From: Gnetum montanum
Lineage: Eukaryota; Streptophyta; Gnetopsida; Gnetales; Gnetaceae
Length of the DNA: 64,000 nt
Assembly: GCA_015680685.1 (NCBI GenBank)
Contig: MNCI01015670.1
Location: 310,486-374,485, forward strand
Direction: 5' to 3'
Made by a program: the position numbers and the translations under genes. The stretch's first letter is position 1, and every line of letters begins with the position of its first letter. Below the pieces are notes generated by a model. The model had not been told where the DNA came from and did no database searches. It saw nothing but the letters and a program-made list of their open reading frames with translations. This document shows positions 33,124-45,955 of the stretch, piece after piece.

Positions 33124-34330
33124 TTGGATCTAAATCTGTCCACTTATACCAATTTAATAGCCTCCACTCAAGAAATGTTAGATTGGCCTAAAATCATGAC
33201 CAAAACTCTAGATCTAGAAGCTGATAATATCACTGAAGATCCCCTAGTTGAAATCCCCATTACTACATTCAATGGAAAAACTAGAACATTAAAATTAAGC
33301 ACCCTACTAGACTCACAACTTGTTGGTGACATCACTCAAGTGTTAAAAGATAACATAAAAATGTTCGCATGGTCATATACAGACATGTCAGGACTAGACC
33401 CCTAGATCATCCAAAATAACATTATTCTCAATGAAAAAATTAAACCAGTGAAACAAAAGGCACAGAAAGTCAGACCCGAGGTAGCGTTAGCAGTCTATGC
33501 TAAAATCACAAAACTCTACTAGGCTAGTTTCATCCGAGCCATTGATTATTCCGATTGGGTATCAAACATTGTTGTAGTTTCTAAGAAGAATGGTAGTATA
33601 TGCATATGCATTGACTTCCATGATCTTAACACAGCCACTATAAAGGACAATTTCCCATTACCTAGTATTGATCAACTTATTGACACGACTGCCGAGCATG
33701 CATTATTATCCTTTATGGATGGATGTTCAGGATACAACCAAATAAGAATCAATTCAGAACATCAACTTGGAAAACCTTTCATGACATCTTAGGGTACATT
33801 TTGTTATACAATGATGCCATTTGGCCTTAGAAACATAGGAGCTACATATCAATAAGCAATGACATATATATTTAGTGATTACATGCTCAATTTGCTCAAT
33901 GATTATGTTGACGATATCGTGGTCAAATCTAAAGCAACAGAACAACATGCAAAAGATCTAGACTTAGTGCTTAAACGTTGTCTCAAATATGACCTTAGAC
34001 TCAATCCAAAGAAGTATGTCTTTGGTGTCAAAATAGGAAAGATGCTTAGTTTCGTAGTCTCTGAAACAGGAATACGGGTAGATCCTGATAAAGTTAGGGC
34101 AATAACTAATATGTAACCGCCAAAGAACCTTACTGAGCTATGTGGTCTCCAGGGTAGACTGCAATTCATAAGACACTTTATCGAAAGATTGACAGATAAG
34201 TTGAGACCTATGCAACACCTATTATGAACAAACGTGAATTTCCAATGGACACAACAATGCCAAGAAGTATTTGAGAACATAAAACAAGAGTTGTCTCAAC
34301 TATCAACCATTCATCCCTCGCAAGGTGATA
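33124..34330 (+). pseudogene. pol: A2 reverse transcriptase
   Basis: The pre-RT part reads EDPLVEIPITTFNG and MFAWSYTDMSGLDP. The domain follows with SNIVVVSKKNGSI, DFHDLNTATIKDNFPLPSID, LLSFMDGCSGYNQI and MPFGLRNIGATYQ. The catalytic box YVDD is at 33904-33915, then GIRVDPDKVRAI and LQGRLQFIRHFI. A single frame covers nearly all of it. Stops fall at 33403, within the SEHQ-to-GTF loop, after ATYQ and near 34114, most at positions where A1 keeps a sense codon. It would perform first- and second-strand DNA synthesis. Confidence 0.9.
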
Positions 34331-34780
34331 AACCCTTCTATATCTACCTTGCAACTTCTAATTCTTCCATTGCATCAATGCTTTGTAAAAAATGACAAGA
34401 TGGGGTTGAGATCCCTATGTATTACATAAGCCATGCCTTAATTGCCTATGAACAATGATACAATGATGTGAAAAAATCATGCCTTGCCCTCGTTTTTGCC
34501 TTGAAGAAATGATGGCATTATCTCTTCCGCAATCAAGTTTACATCATTTGCAAAGATAATGTACTTTGCGCTATCACCAACAATATCTATGAGTCGAGTA
34601 GGATAGCTAGGTGGAAAGCAATGATTGCAGAGTTTGACTTACACTATGTTGCTCAATCTTCTACAAAAGGTCAAGCAATAGTCACACAATTAGCCATCTC
34701 ATCCATGCACAATCAAGAAATAGTTATCCTTGAATCCCTAGATGAGAATGTTAATAGTATAGACACCGTACCTGACAACT
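34331..34780 (+). pseudogene. pol: A2 RNase H (first copy)
   Basis: KPFYIYLATSNSSIASMLC, YYISHALIAYE, CLALVFALKK and IARWKAMIAEFDLHYV match the A1 copy. TGA codons stand where A1 has arginine or tryptophan. It would remove RNA template during replication. Confidence 0.82.
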
Positions 34781-35340
34781 ATGAGGCAATCCTCTATTTC
34801 GATGGAGCTTCAACTTCCTGAGGAGGAAGTGCTACGGTCATTTTAGCATACCCCTCTGGAGAAATCCAACCCTTTGCCTACTGATTGACATTTTTTTTAC
34901 CAATAATGTGGTGGAATAAGAAGGTCTTCTTAGAGGTCTTCAAGTAGCATTAACTTCAAGAATCTCACGTCTTGTAGTTCGAGGTGATTCAAAATTAGTC
35001 AGCAATCAAGTCACTAAAGTTTACGCATGCAATGCTCTCCATTTGCAATCCTATTGTCATTTGACCAAACATCTGCTAAGGCAACTAGTAGAAATGAATA
35101 TACAGCATGTCCCTAGAAGTGAAAATACCATTGCTGATGCACTTGCTACACTAGCCTTAAACATGACATCCGAAATGTTCCATGCATTGCCTAGCTTTAT
35201 AACAAGTTGTGCCGAACCTGTAACTAACACTCTTTATGAAATGCCTATAGCATCCATTAGCACAACACATGTGATAGAATGGTATGATAACATAAAAAAG
35301 TACATTCTACAAGGCAATCCTCCACAACACTTAACAAATG
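34781..35340 (+). pseudogene. pol: A2 second RNase H (aRNH type) and linker
   Basis: Begins ILYFDGASTS with a TGA next to the first Asp, passes GGSATVILAYPSGEIQPFAY and then a one-base frame change near 34890. It ends VPRSENTIADALATLALN. Comparison with A1 recovers the Glu and the other Asp positions in other frames. The linker to integrase runs to about 35340, ending with WYDNIKKYILQGNPP. Confidence 0.8.
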
Positions 35341-35389
35341 CTTAAAAGGACACTGAGAAAATGCTCCTGGAAATATCCATTAATAGGAG

Positions 35390-36485
35390 ACACCTTATGT
35401 TGCAAATCCTACAAAGGTATTCTGCTGATGTGCATTAGTAGCATCGATGGTCAAATGATTGTAGAACAAGTCCATGAGGGACTTTGTGGAGGACACATTG
35501 CACCTAAAGTAATGGCAACAAAGATTAGGCACTTAGGCTATTATTGGCCACATATGGAATAGGATTGCATCTCCAAGGTTAGAATGTATTTGAAAATCTA
35601 ATACACATGCCACCTAACGAAAATCACATAGCCATTTCAAAAATGGGGATTAGACTTAATTGGACCAATAACTCCATCATCCTCTGCAGGACATAGCTTT
35701 AATATCACTGCAACTAAATACTTCACAAAATGGATAGAAACTATCCCCCTTAAGAAGACCACTTTAAAACACATTTGCACTTTCATAATAGAAAATATCG
35801 TGACTCATTTTGGTATTCCAATGACAATCGTTACTGAAAATGGGCCACAGTTTAGCAGTGCATATACTAAAAGTTTTTGTAAAAGCTTGGGTATTAAACA
35901 GGCATTTTCATCACCCTACTACCCACAGAGCAATGGTCAAGTAGAGGCTACGAACAAAAATGTCATCATGGTGCTCAAAAAGATGTTGAATCAGAGCAGG
36001 AAATGATGGCATGAACAATTAGTCTATGCATTGTGGGTGTATAGAATGACACATTGAACATCTATAGGTAAAAATCCATATAGCCTTGTATACAGATCTG
36101 AAGCTATTTTACCTTTAGAATTACAGGTTACCTCATTGCGGATAGCTCTCTCAAGCCTCCTCAATGAAAGTCAAAACAATGAATTACACATTGTTGACCT
36201 TGACTCAGTAGAGGAAGAACATGTGTGAACGCTTGATCAAATTGAGTGGTACCAGAAACAACAGCGACAATGACACAACACGATCTACACAAGCACCCCA
36301 TCAAATAAGGAGACTTAGTCCTTAAAGCCACCTGTGAACATCCAGACAAATTCTCAACCAACTGGGAAGGGCCTTACTTGGTCACCAAGGCATACAATAA
36401 TGGAGCATTCAAACTTACTAACATGGATGGGAACAAGTTTTCTAATCCCACAAATCATCTGGACCTGAAACGGTATTATGTCTAA
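35390..36485 (+). pseudogene. pol: A2 integrase
   Basis: The zinc-binding part is represented by HEGLCGGHIAPKVM, but the CxxC pair seen in A1 is degraded. The core has WGLDLIGPITPSSS (first Asp), IVTENGPQFSS (second position Glu instead of Asp), and QSNGQVEATNKNV (Glu kept). The C-terminal GPF/Y motif reads NWEGPYLVTKAY, ending RYYV and TAA at 36483. There are frame changes near 35580 and 36010. It would insert the cDNA into the host genome. Confidence 0.85.
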
Positions 36486-36489
36486 TCAA

Positions 36490-36800
36490 ACTAAGGTATG
36501 TAATGGTCCTGGCATCATGACTAAAAATTGATACCATAGAATGGTCCTAGTATCATGACTTAAAATTGATACCACAGAGCTCTGTCCGGTATGACACTAA
36601 ACTACCACATCTATCCACCATGATGTGAAACTAGCATTTAGAGTCCACTAAGACTATAAACTGGTTTTTCTCTTCACAGTTCGCTATGACTATAAACTAG
36701 AAACACACTGTCTGCTATGATGCTAAACTAGCACCGTCCAAAGGGTTATGAAATGAAACTAATCCACAATGGTATGCTAAGACTATAAATTGGCAACATC
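36490..36800 (+). repeat. Post-integrase repeat array, A2
   Basis: About eight units like CCACTAAGACTATAAACTGG, homologous in motif and place to 18966-19432 in A1. Confidence 0.7.
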
Positions 36801-37984
36801 ATCAACGACCAGGAAAAATTTGAAAAGATGTATTGCTACAATTGGCTATTCATGTTTCACAAGGACTTGCTGCATAACTTGTCTCATGGGCCTTGATGAG
36901 GCTGATGTTGTTCATGATTCTATTTGCTCTAAAAATTGCATGCAGTGGCTCCATCTCCTTATTTAAAGTGCTAAATTAACCAATCCATTTGTGCTTTTCT
37001 TATCTTCTTGGAGTTGTGCTTGTAGGATGACATGCTTGAGGCATTCTTACATAGATGCACTTCATCATGACGATGTAGTATCACATTCTTCCTAACGTTC
37101 ACAACTAGGTTAATCAATTCATTCATAAGTACATTCCCAACTCCTGATACATTCCCTATTTCCCTATCGTGCCCCCTTATCCTATTCAACTACATCCCCC
37201 AAATACATTGTACCCTGCTCACGTTAAAGCTCTCGATACACTATTGCACACTACAACTCTCTAAGTAGTTGCAATGCAAAACACAATATACAATGTATGA
37301 TACAAAATGCAAACACTCAAAAATGAGCATAACACTCAAAGCAAGCTCTTTCAAAAAGACCAAAAAGAACAAAGAAAAAAAAGAAAACATAAAAAACAAA
37401 GCAAAAACAAAAAGAAGAGAGAAAACAATCAAAAAGAAAAAGAAAAAAAGGTCAAAGAGAAAAATACACGGAAAAGGTCTTCATGACCTTGTTGACATCA
37501 TAAAAAGACTATTGGCTATTCTCATACAAGCCCCAGGCAAGAAGGCAATTGTCTTGGAAAACAGTTACACTCATGTCTCAAAGAGATCATGTGGCACATC
37601 ATTGCATGCTTTGGCTATTTACAATGGGCCCCATAAACACTCTATAAGAGTCCCGTTTCTTCAAAGAATGAACTTCCTATGTCTTAGTTCTGAGTCTACT
37701 GAACACTAGCTATTGACAAAGACCAAGGATATAGGTTGTTCACATGAGAGCATTTCCTCTTCCACAATCCCAACAACAATCATAACCCTTGATCAACTCC
37801 TCATTTCCCCTAGTTACAACTAATCCCCCCTGCATCTTGAATTACATTCCCTCAATCCCATATACTTTTGAACACGGTGCGATGATGCCTAGTCCATGGG
37901 TTGATGGATGATGCTTGGTACTTTTTTGATGATGGTGTTTTGCACTTCTTTGTCGATGCCTCTCGGGTGGATTCCTCTAGACGT
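36801..37984 (+). other. A2 3' untranslated region
   Basis: No gene is supported. A purine-rich, mainly A/G stretch (about 37350-37465) produces a lysine-rich open frame that looks like low-complexity sequence. The last 50 bases are homologous to the A1 sequence before 39886. Confidence 0.6.
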
Positions 37985-38001
37985 CAACAAAGAGGGGCCA
38001 A
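37985..38001 (+). other. A2 polypurine tract
   Basis: AACAAAGAGGGGCCAA directly precedes the TG of the 3' LTR; A1 has AAAAAAGAGGGGCTAG at the same place (39870-39885). Confidence 0.75.
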
Positions 38002-39678
38002 TGAAACAACACTAATTTTGGCCTAGCATTTTGAAACGAGAATGACTCAAGCCCTTTCAAAGTTTTAGGAGGGAAAATTTGACTAAGGCATGGAGCTCAC
38101 ACTCAGCATGCTCAAGCCAGCTTGCTCATGTTGTCTAGCTAGCTTACCCTCAGTATGAGCAACTCCAAATGGCATCAAAATCAAGTCAAAGGTGGCTCAG
38201 TATGAGGGTGTAAGGCATTCTCAGGCATTATCAAGGGTCACTATTGTACCTACCTCAAAGTTCCAGGTTTCAGCATTCAGAATTCAAATTTTGAGCCAAA
38301 TTGAACATGCTTCTAGCACACATTGTGGTCACACTGGTATTGTGAGTCCAGTGTGACCAACTCTAGGAGCCTTCAAACTAAGTCAAAATTACTTGATTTC
38401 AAATGTGCAAGTCATCCTCAGGGTTCATCGTTAACAACCTCTAGGCCCAACCTCCAGAATTCCAGTTTCAAGCCCAAAATTACAGGTCACACTGTGGTCA
38501 TGCTATAGTGTGAGTCCAGCATGACCTACCCAAAAGTGGCTCAAAACAAGGCATTTTTAGGCTCAATTCATCAATCATAGTCAAGAGATCCTTGCACTTC
38601 AAGAATTAGGCTTTAAAAATTCAAAATTTGATGAGAAATTGCAAGTCTTTGCTCAGTCATGCTGTAGCATGAGTGTAGCATGAGTGCAGCGTGCACACGC
38701 TGAGGACACCTTGTGACCAAATCAAGTCACACTGGAAGTCCTGATTAGGCAGAGATGCCTCAAACAACCATGGAACCACTAGAATTGACATCCTACAGCA
38801 GGTAAGTCAGAAATCCAGAAGTTTCAAACAAGCCAGAGTCCGTTTTTCTTGTTATTTCATTGTAAATTTCCATCATTTGTGAGCTTGTTAGGCTCTTATG
38901 CTCCAAATTTTCTGTGCTCTTGTGAGCGTAAGCTAGCTTGAGTGAGTTGTCTCATGTTGTAAGATATAATGTACCTGCTCTAGAACGTAGCTTGCCCACA
39001 CATGTCCAACTCACATATAGTTGTCCATTGGACACATGTCACTAGATCCACTTTTCTGTCATCTCTCAACTGTTGATTCCACCCATGAGTTCTACACTTG
39101 AGCTCGGAAAAACCCTATAAATACCCTATCAATTGACATAAACAGGGTTGGAAATTTTGAAAAGTTGATGGCTTAGGAAACTCAGATCAGTAATCCTTGG
39201 GCACTCAACACACTTGACTCCTAGCATCCAAGAACTTTTGACACACATCACATCACATCACCCTGGGGCTTGGTGCTTGACTTGCCATCCACACGTGTAG
39301 CTACGCTTTGACTGGTGCACATATTTTCTAAGCAATACAATATAGTTCTTTTTGCCAACCATTCTTTCTATTTACTCTGTTTTACATTTAGTTTACGTTC
39401 AGTTTACATTTTATTTATGATACTTGCATAAGTTTCTGTTTACATTTCATGTGCATGGTTTACATTTAAGAAATCAGTTACGATAACCCCAGCACAAGTC
39501 ATAGTTTACACTCGGGGAAGTCCTTGGTTGATTTGCATGTAGAACATCCAAGGCACTCTACCTTCGTTCCCTTTTCTAGCTTGCCCTCAAGCGAAGGTAG
39601 GATCAGTTGTGTTTGCCCAACGATCTTTCGGTGTTTTTTTATCCTTCCAGCCTTACACCAACAATTTAGGTTAGTACA
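38002..39678 (+). repeat. A2 3' LTR
   Basis: Homologous to 20573-22232 from TGAAACAACACTAATTTTGG to GGTTAGTACA. It contains CCTATAAATACCC near 39115. Differences from the 5' copy are mostly transitions plus small indels, for example an extra CAGGCATTAT near 38220. Confidence 0.87.
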
Positions 39679-39885
39679 GCTATATCTTTCCCTTCCCAAA
39701 ACTATCCTAATAGATCCACTCTTTCCCCTTTCCTTACATGACTATCCTAGTACTCTCAAGCATAGCTAAGTGACATTTGAACAACTACTAAATAGCGATG
39801 TTAGAGTCTTGTCTTTTGTGGTAATTCATATTCTTTTTTGGTGTCTCTCAGGCTCATCCTCTAGATGTCAAAAAAGAGGGGCTAG
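39679..39885 (+). other. Right A2 target duplication, A1 3' remnant and A1 polypurine tract
   Basis: GCTAT at 39679-39683 is the second copy of the A2 target site. The rest is the end of the A1 3' region, closing with a polypurine tract (AAAAAAGAGGGGCTAG) before the LTR. Confidence 0.7.
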
Positions 39886-41714
39886 TGAAACACCATAAAA
39901 TTTTGAGATCCTCTTGCTTCACTAGGGTCTTGGAGTTTCGGCAAGGATTTCCACAAGTGTAGCATCATGACAGTTTGGCAGGAAAATGTAGGCACTCAGA
40001 TTAGACTATCAATTTGGCAAGTTTTCTACTTCTAGAGCTGATGTGCCCTATGGGCTCTCTGGGTTGCCCACTTGGACAATTCACCTAGCTGATAGTCTAT
40101 TCAGAAACTATGCTACGAGTTGTCGACGGTGTTCAAGATGGACAAAACTATTCAGCATGTTTTCTAGTGGAGAAGTTTGCTACGCTACGCTACGCTGCAC
40201 AGCATAGCAAGCCTTTAAAAAAATCAATCAAGTGTCCAAATGAAAGTTTTGGCAAGATGTTTGTGCAAGGAAAAGTCAGAATTCAACCATCGTAGGGTGC
40301 TACACTATATAGCGTAGTAAGGACGAAACACACAAAGACTCCTCTGCTAAGCTATTTCGGCAGAAGGACTGCATCTAACAGCGTTGCAGTTTCCAAGACT
40401 ACCCTGTCTTAGTTAGCCCTTGAATCACAAGAAAATTTTCCTCTTGAAACACACAATTTTGATAGAAATGCATGTTACATTGGTTGTTACGCTATGCTAC
40501 ACTACGTAGCATAGCAAAGATTCAAACTAATAAAATGCTCCAAAGGTTAACCTGGCATGTGCCAAGGCTTTTAGCAAAATTTGGTGATTCAAATGTAAGT
40601 CTTCTGTTCAAACTAGTGGCTATGCTGTGCTATGCTACATAGCATAACACAACATAGCAAGCAGCTACGCTACGTCAATGTGCTACGCTACATAGCGTAG
40701 CACAACGTAGCAAGCAACTATGCTACTTCATTGTGCTAAAAAACGTAAGTGATGCAAAGTTGACAAACACATCAGGAAATCTTTAGCTAGCTCTACAACT
40801 TCTTACTAAGCTCACCATGATCAGTAACTTTGTTTCACTTTTCCATACCCCTTAATCCATCCCCCAACATTTCTCGCTACGCTTGACCCTGTTCATAAGG
40901 ATAGGGAAGATGTAGTCTTGGGGGGGGGGGGGGAGGGACTTCATTTTTGTTGGCACACCAAATTCCAGCATGTGTAGTTTTGACAACATGGTTACAGCGT
41001 AGCAAAATTCGCAACCAGCACAGCATGCCTACATGGTACCATCATGATTTCATGTTGTAGGGTCTCGGACACGTGGCACCTAAGCCGCATTTCTCACCTA
41101 CTCCTGGCCCTATAAATACCCTGGTGAATAATGCTCAGGGGGTTGTTTTTTTTTTTACATTAGCATTTGGAGGTTGGCTTTTTGCTTTGGCTTTTCTAGC
41201 AGTTGGCTTTTACACTCAAATATTTGCATTTTTACATTGAGGAGAGTAGTTGGCTTGTTGGCATTTTGCATTGTTGGCTTTTAATTTCACATTCAAGAGC
41301 ATAGTTGGCACACTTTCAGCATTCTGGTTACTTTTGAACTCTCTATGCGCCTATGACGTGGTATAACTTGTTACAAATCTTTCAAAACAAGGCAAAGAAT
41401 TAAACCCTCAACCTTGAGGTGGTGCATTTTCTTACCTAAGTTTATTCTGTTATCTCTTTATTGTTATCGTTGTTTGGAATTATTTCCTTCATTCCTGCAT
41501 TTATTGATCATCAATTTTACCTTGTGTATTTTGCATTTAAAACAATGTTCACATAAGGTTAAGTTACACCAATTAAGTCCCTGCCTAATCGACCAGACCG
41601 TTCAGGGTGCCCCACATCCATTTTATCCAGCACAACCCTCACATGGATTTGGGGTTAAACTGTTCACCCGAAAACCTCTCAGTGTTCCAGCCACTGACTT
41701 TTCCAATCGATACA
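39886..41714 (+). repeat. A1 3' LTR
   Basis: Starts TGAAACACCATAAAATTTTG. It contains the same clustered GCTACGCTA words (40180, 40300, 40490, 40625-40720, 40997), with one extra cluster near 40660-40720 relative to the 5' copy, a poly-G tract at about 40920-40932, and CCTATAAATACCC near 41108. It is followed by CCAAC, the target duplication. Confidence 0.87.
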
Positions 41715-43077
41715 CCAACCATGACATCAAAAGACACCTAGTGGTTTGGATATGACTAGGTCCCAATATTTCTGAAATGCATGGTTCCAACCCTTCCATT
41801 TATTAATTCTTGCTATGATCAAAATTTTAGTTATGGGGGATATCTCCCATTCTAACCAACATAATTAATAAATGTTTTTCCTTTTCTTTAATTTTACAAT
41901 TTTTTTGTTTTCTAATTTTTCGTCTTTCAATTTTTTGTTTTATCTTTTTATTGGTTGGTTCATCTTTTTATTTATTGTTTCATCTTTTTATGGGTAATCT
42001 CATCTATGAATAAAACACTTATGTGACTCGTTGGTTGAGGTGTTGTTCTATGGTATCAAGTATTAGGTGACTAATTACTTGGATAGTGAGCCCATCACAT
42101 CCACCCATCCATTCTATTAATAAGAGGTTCTACTCTAGGTCCAATGATATTCTTGACATCATTAAAATTTACAATAATTTTATGCTCATTATGCCTTGAG
42201 TGAAAAATGATGGACTAAGAGGGAATGGCCAAGGTGTGACATCAAGGGAACTTGTGAATTCTCTTTGGTGACATTTGTAGGAGTTATCATGCGGCTTGGT
42301 TGTATTAAGATCCTTGTAGATCTAATGAAAAATGAGAATAAGAGTAATAAAGACACTCAATAAAAAAAACCTAATGCTATTCTAGGGGGTCCCACTAGAA
42401 AGACATGCACCCATGTCTGAAGGTAGGTAGCTTCTTTGGATTACGCATCCAGAAAAGAGAGAGAGAGAGTATGTGTTGTAAATTCCCAATCACTCCTCCC
42501 TTGAACAAAATGCCAAGTGATCGTATGCCTTGCTTTCTTGATGCTCTTATGGTTTTCCATCATTGGATGAAACAATGTGATGTCACTGATCGCAGGAATG
42601 GAATTGGTCTTGATTTTAAAGAAATAGGCTAATGACACACTAATCATGTCCTACACTTAGGATTCATTATTCCTGGGCCAGTTACCTCATGTCCCAATCT
42701 CTACAATCCCTTCTACAATTCACCTTAGCTCACTGTTCATGAATTTATGACCTATGTCTTATGTAGCATTGAATTCATACCTCATTACGGTTGTATCTAC
42801 ATGTGTGTGTTTTGTGGGATTAGTGTGGATTACATTTCACTCTTTTAGTGCCTCTAGACATTTTTAGGGTGGTTACGTAAGGGCATCATAGGTAGGAACC
42901 CGCGTTGGGGAGGATCCACTTGCGTAACCTTTGTAATTTACACTTATTACACATCATCTTCATCACATCATTTTACACCCTTAGAGTACTGCATTTCCAA
43001 CGTTATTCTTTCCTTTATCATCCTCCTAATTCAAACTCTCCTATGCACCAAAACATGTCCGTTCTCCTCATCCTATC
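41715..43077 (+). other. E0 gag tail and spacer
   Basis: 41715-41860 continues E0 gag (TSKDTLWFGYD-like frame in E1). 41870-42000 is T-rich. 42000-43077 has no ORF of note but aligns in reverse with E1 45850-44690, so it is the conserved non-coding middle of this element family. CTATC at 43073-43077 is the left target duplication of E1. Confidence 0.7.
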
Positions 43078-43950
43078 TGATGAGTAGCGAGGGAACCCTA
43101 CACTCAACCATATGAATACAAGTGTTCATGCACGATTTGGTCGAATTCCGCAAATGGGCTAGTTATGGTATCTAGATAGTTACACGTTGATCGTAGTTTG
43201 CTGTCTTCCCACTTGGACTAATATTTTCTTTGTCACGTATGGTTTATTCTAGAGTAAGGCGTATGATGTGATCCTAAACTAGTGCTAATCCTAGAGACAA
43301 TGGAAAATAATCTTGATTAAACTAATAATCAATAAGAAATGAAGTCTAGCTAGCCTAAGTGTGATAAGCATCCATCCTTAATCATCCGTCCACATTTTGG
43401 ACCTTGTGTACTACTTTTGGAATTACCAAGCATACATTACTTGAGTGCTCCTAGATACACTACTGGGTTACCAAGTAGTTACACTTCAATGTTCATGATT
43501 AAGTCATACCCATTTCATATTTAATAATCGGAATAGTAAATGATGGTAAAGAAAACTTAACTAAGAAAACAATAAATAAAAATATAAATTACTAATAAAA
43601 ATTAAATAATTAAGACTAAGTTAATGCTGCAATGATGGAGATCTTATTGCTGATCATGTGCATGTCCAAGTATGTCACACTTAAATAAAGATTTCGTACA
43701 ATTGTAAGCATCACATTACGGGCATGCACTTGGGAAAATAGTCTAACTCCTACAGAAAAAAACTACAATATCTTTGTTACAACTTGAAAAAAAGTCCCTA
43801 AATGTTGTGGGTGCATGCATATTTATAGTGGAAAATGAACTTTGCATTGATGAGGCCACGTCAACACGTGGAAAGATACATTGACGCGACGACATTGACA
43901 GGGCTTTGTCAATGTGGCCTAGTCGACACTATCCACTGGATGCTTCATCA
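43078..43950 (-). repeat. E1 3' LTR
   Basis: Minus-strand start TGATGAAGCATCC, end CTACTCATCA. U5 resembles the E0 LTR closely, but U3 has different sequence rich in GTCGAC, GTTGAC and a CACGTG G-box, not the GATATC repeats of E0. TATA: ACTATAAATATGC near 43825. Confidence 0.83.
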
Positions 43951-43960
43951 TACCCCCATG
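43951..43960 (-). other. E1 polypurine tract
   Basis: CATGGGGGTA on the minus strand directly before the LTR, identical to the E0 tract at 52498-52507. Confidence 0.75.
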
Positions 43961-44133
43961 ACTAAGTAACAACTCATCCTTGAGTCAAAAAAATGAGAAC
44001 AAGTGCAATTAATTACATAGTTGATAGGTATGGAATTATTGACTACTAGGAATTTACTCATGCTGTAGTGTGGAATTAAACAAAACAAAATTGGAACACA
44101 GACACAGAGTGTAGAATGCAAAATTATTGGAAC

Positions 44134-44562
44134 TCATGTGGTTCCTGGTGGTCGTGGCTCCTCCATGGATGCCTTTCCTTCATCTGGCGCTTGAAGCTTC
44201 TAAGATTGATACCATTGAAGAAGTGCCTGACGTTTACCCTCTTCTATCCAAGGATTATGAGCCATCCATGCTAATTTTTCAATGTTTGATGGAGGTGACA
44301 CTTCCCATGGACATGGTAGCTACGAGAACACTTGATTGGCATTGACATACCATGTCGCAAATGGTCGTCATTCCTCTTCATAAGCTCTAGTCCTGACCTC
44401 TCCATCTTTTTCTTGGCTAGATTGTGCAATGACAGGAGTTTCCTAATGGATGCTAAATGATTGTGCCTCTTGATCTACATGTTTTGCATGAGGCCCCTGG
44501 CCTTTACCTCCTCTTGGATGTTCAGTTTCACCTTGAGAAGTTCTTCCTTATTGTCTTCTCAT
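44134..44562 (-). pseudogene. E1 ORF2, internally deleted remnant
   Basis: It starts at ATG 44562, right after a splice-acceptor-like TGTGTGATTATAG as in E0, follows the first roughly 150 bases of E0 ORF2, then jumps to its last roughly 250 bases (RAYEE, then SMEEPRPPGTT before TGA at 44136). About 2.4 kb that E0 has, the conserved domain and the coiled coil, is missing. Only the ends of the ORF remain, so no functional product is expected. Confidence 0.65.
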
Positions 44563-45955
44563 CTATAATCACACAAAGATCAATTATCAGTAACGTTATT
44601 TAAACAAGTTTAATTACCTCATACCTTACTTATTGCCTTTAATAAATGTTGAATTCTTTGCTTAGTATGATTTTAGAGTTAGAAATTTTTCAAGGAAGTT
44701 TTCCTAAAAGTTTAATGTTGGACATAATTTGTTTAGGTGACACATAAAAGGAAATGTAATGGTTTTGAGGAACGTTTGATAAAATGATGACAAAGGAAAG
44801 AATAGATTTGAAAATGAAGGACTTAGAGGGTATAAAATAATGTGGTGGTGTGCAAAAAGTACAAATTATAAATGTCATGCAAGTGGATCCTCCCCAAAGC
44901 AGGTTCCAACCTATAACACCCTTGTGTAACCACACCTTAAAATGTTCGTAGGCACTAGAAGGGTTAAATGCAATCTGCACCTATGCAACAAAACACATAC
45001 ATGTTAATACCACTGTGATGAGGTATGAATTCTATGCCATACAAGACACAAGTTGTAAGTATTTGGATCATGAGATGAGACAAATCGTAGAAGGGATTGT
45101 AGAGATCGGGACATGAGGTAACTTACCTTGAGCATAATGAACCCTAAGTGTTATGTGTGATTAAAGTACCATTAACCTTTCGCTCCAAGATCAAAATCAA
45201 GTCCATGCCCCTAATCAGTGACATCGCATTGTTTCATCCAATGATGGACAATCATAAGAGAACCATGACAACAAGGCGTATGATCACTTGGCATTTTGTT
45301 TAAGGGAGGAGTGATTTGGAATTTCCTTGTGGCACATTCTTCTTTGGTCTTTTCTTTGATGTTTAATTTTCTTTTTTTTTTAGCCTCTTTGGCACTTTGT
45401 CTTTTCCAAAAGTGATTTGGAGAAGCCACCAACCTTTAGGCATGGGTGCATGTCTTTCCAGTGGGACCCCTAGAACAACATTAAGTTTCTTTATTGAGTG
45501 CTTTATTACTCTTACTCCTAGTTTTTGTTAGATCTACAAGGACCTTAGTACAACCAGGGTACATGATATCACCTACAGATGTCACCAAAGGAATCCACAA
45601 GTTCCCTTGATGTCACACCTTGGCCATTCCCTCTTAGTCTATCATTTTTCACTTTGGTCATAATAAGCACAAAATTACTTTAAGTTTTAATGATAACAAG
45701 AATATCATCGAACCCAGAGTAGAACCTCTTATTAATAGAATGGGTGGGTGGATGTTGTGGGCTCACTATCTAAATAATTAGTCACCTAAGACTTGATGGC
45801 ATAGAACAACACCTCAATCGATAAGTTACATGAGTATTTTATTTACCGATGAGATTACCCTCAAAAGGATAAAATAATAAATTGGAAATGAAAAAATTAG
45901 AAAAGAAAAAATTGTAAAATCAAAGAAAAGGAAAATCATTTACTAATTCTACTTG
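44563..45955 (-). other. E1 spacer between gag and ORF2
   Basis: No gene. The region is homologous to the E0 spacer and ends towards ORF2 with the same TTTGTGTGATTATAG acceptor-like sequence. Several short open frames here are not conserved between E0 and E1. Confidence 0.6.

Larger units (their letters stand above)
20573..39678 (+). mobile_element. A2: Tat-lineage retrotransposon with antisense gene, nested in A1
   Basis: Complete ends are present: LTRs 20573-22232 and 38002-39678, primer site 22239, polypurine tract before 38002, and a 5-bp target duplication with one mismatch. It is about 19.1 kb long. Internal order is as in A1. Nothing is inserted in it, so it is the most complete Tat copy here. 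Coding regions carry stops, often where a sister copy has CAA, CAG, TGG or CGA, and a few frameshifts. Confidence 0.88.
3667..41714 (+). mobile_element. A1: Tat-lineage Ty3/gypsy retrotransposon with antisense gene, split by A2
   Basis: LTRs lie at 3667-5465 and 39886-41714, the primer binding site at 5471 and the polypurine tract just before 39886. Internal order: gag, protease, antisense gene, reverse transcriptase, RNase H, second RNase H, integrase, repeat array, 3' region. A2 (20573-39678) sits in the 3' region. Without A2 the element is about 18.9 kb. The dual RNase H and the lack of a chromodomain after integrase place it in the Tat lineage. Stops and frameshifts are more numerous than in A2 or A3, and the integrase active site is altered, so it is inactive. 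Confidence 0.87.

Noticed and set aside
37269-37709. 146-codon lysine-rich open frame
   Set aside because: It comes from a purine-rich, mainly A/G stretch; it has no counterpart in A1 and low-complexity composition, so it is not supported as a gene.
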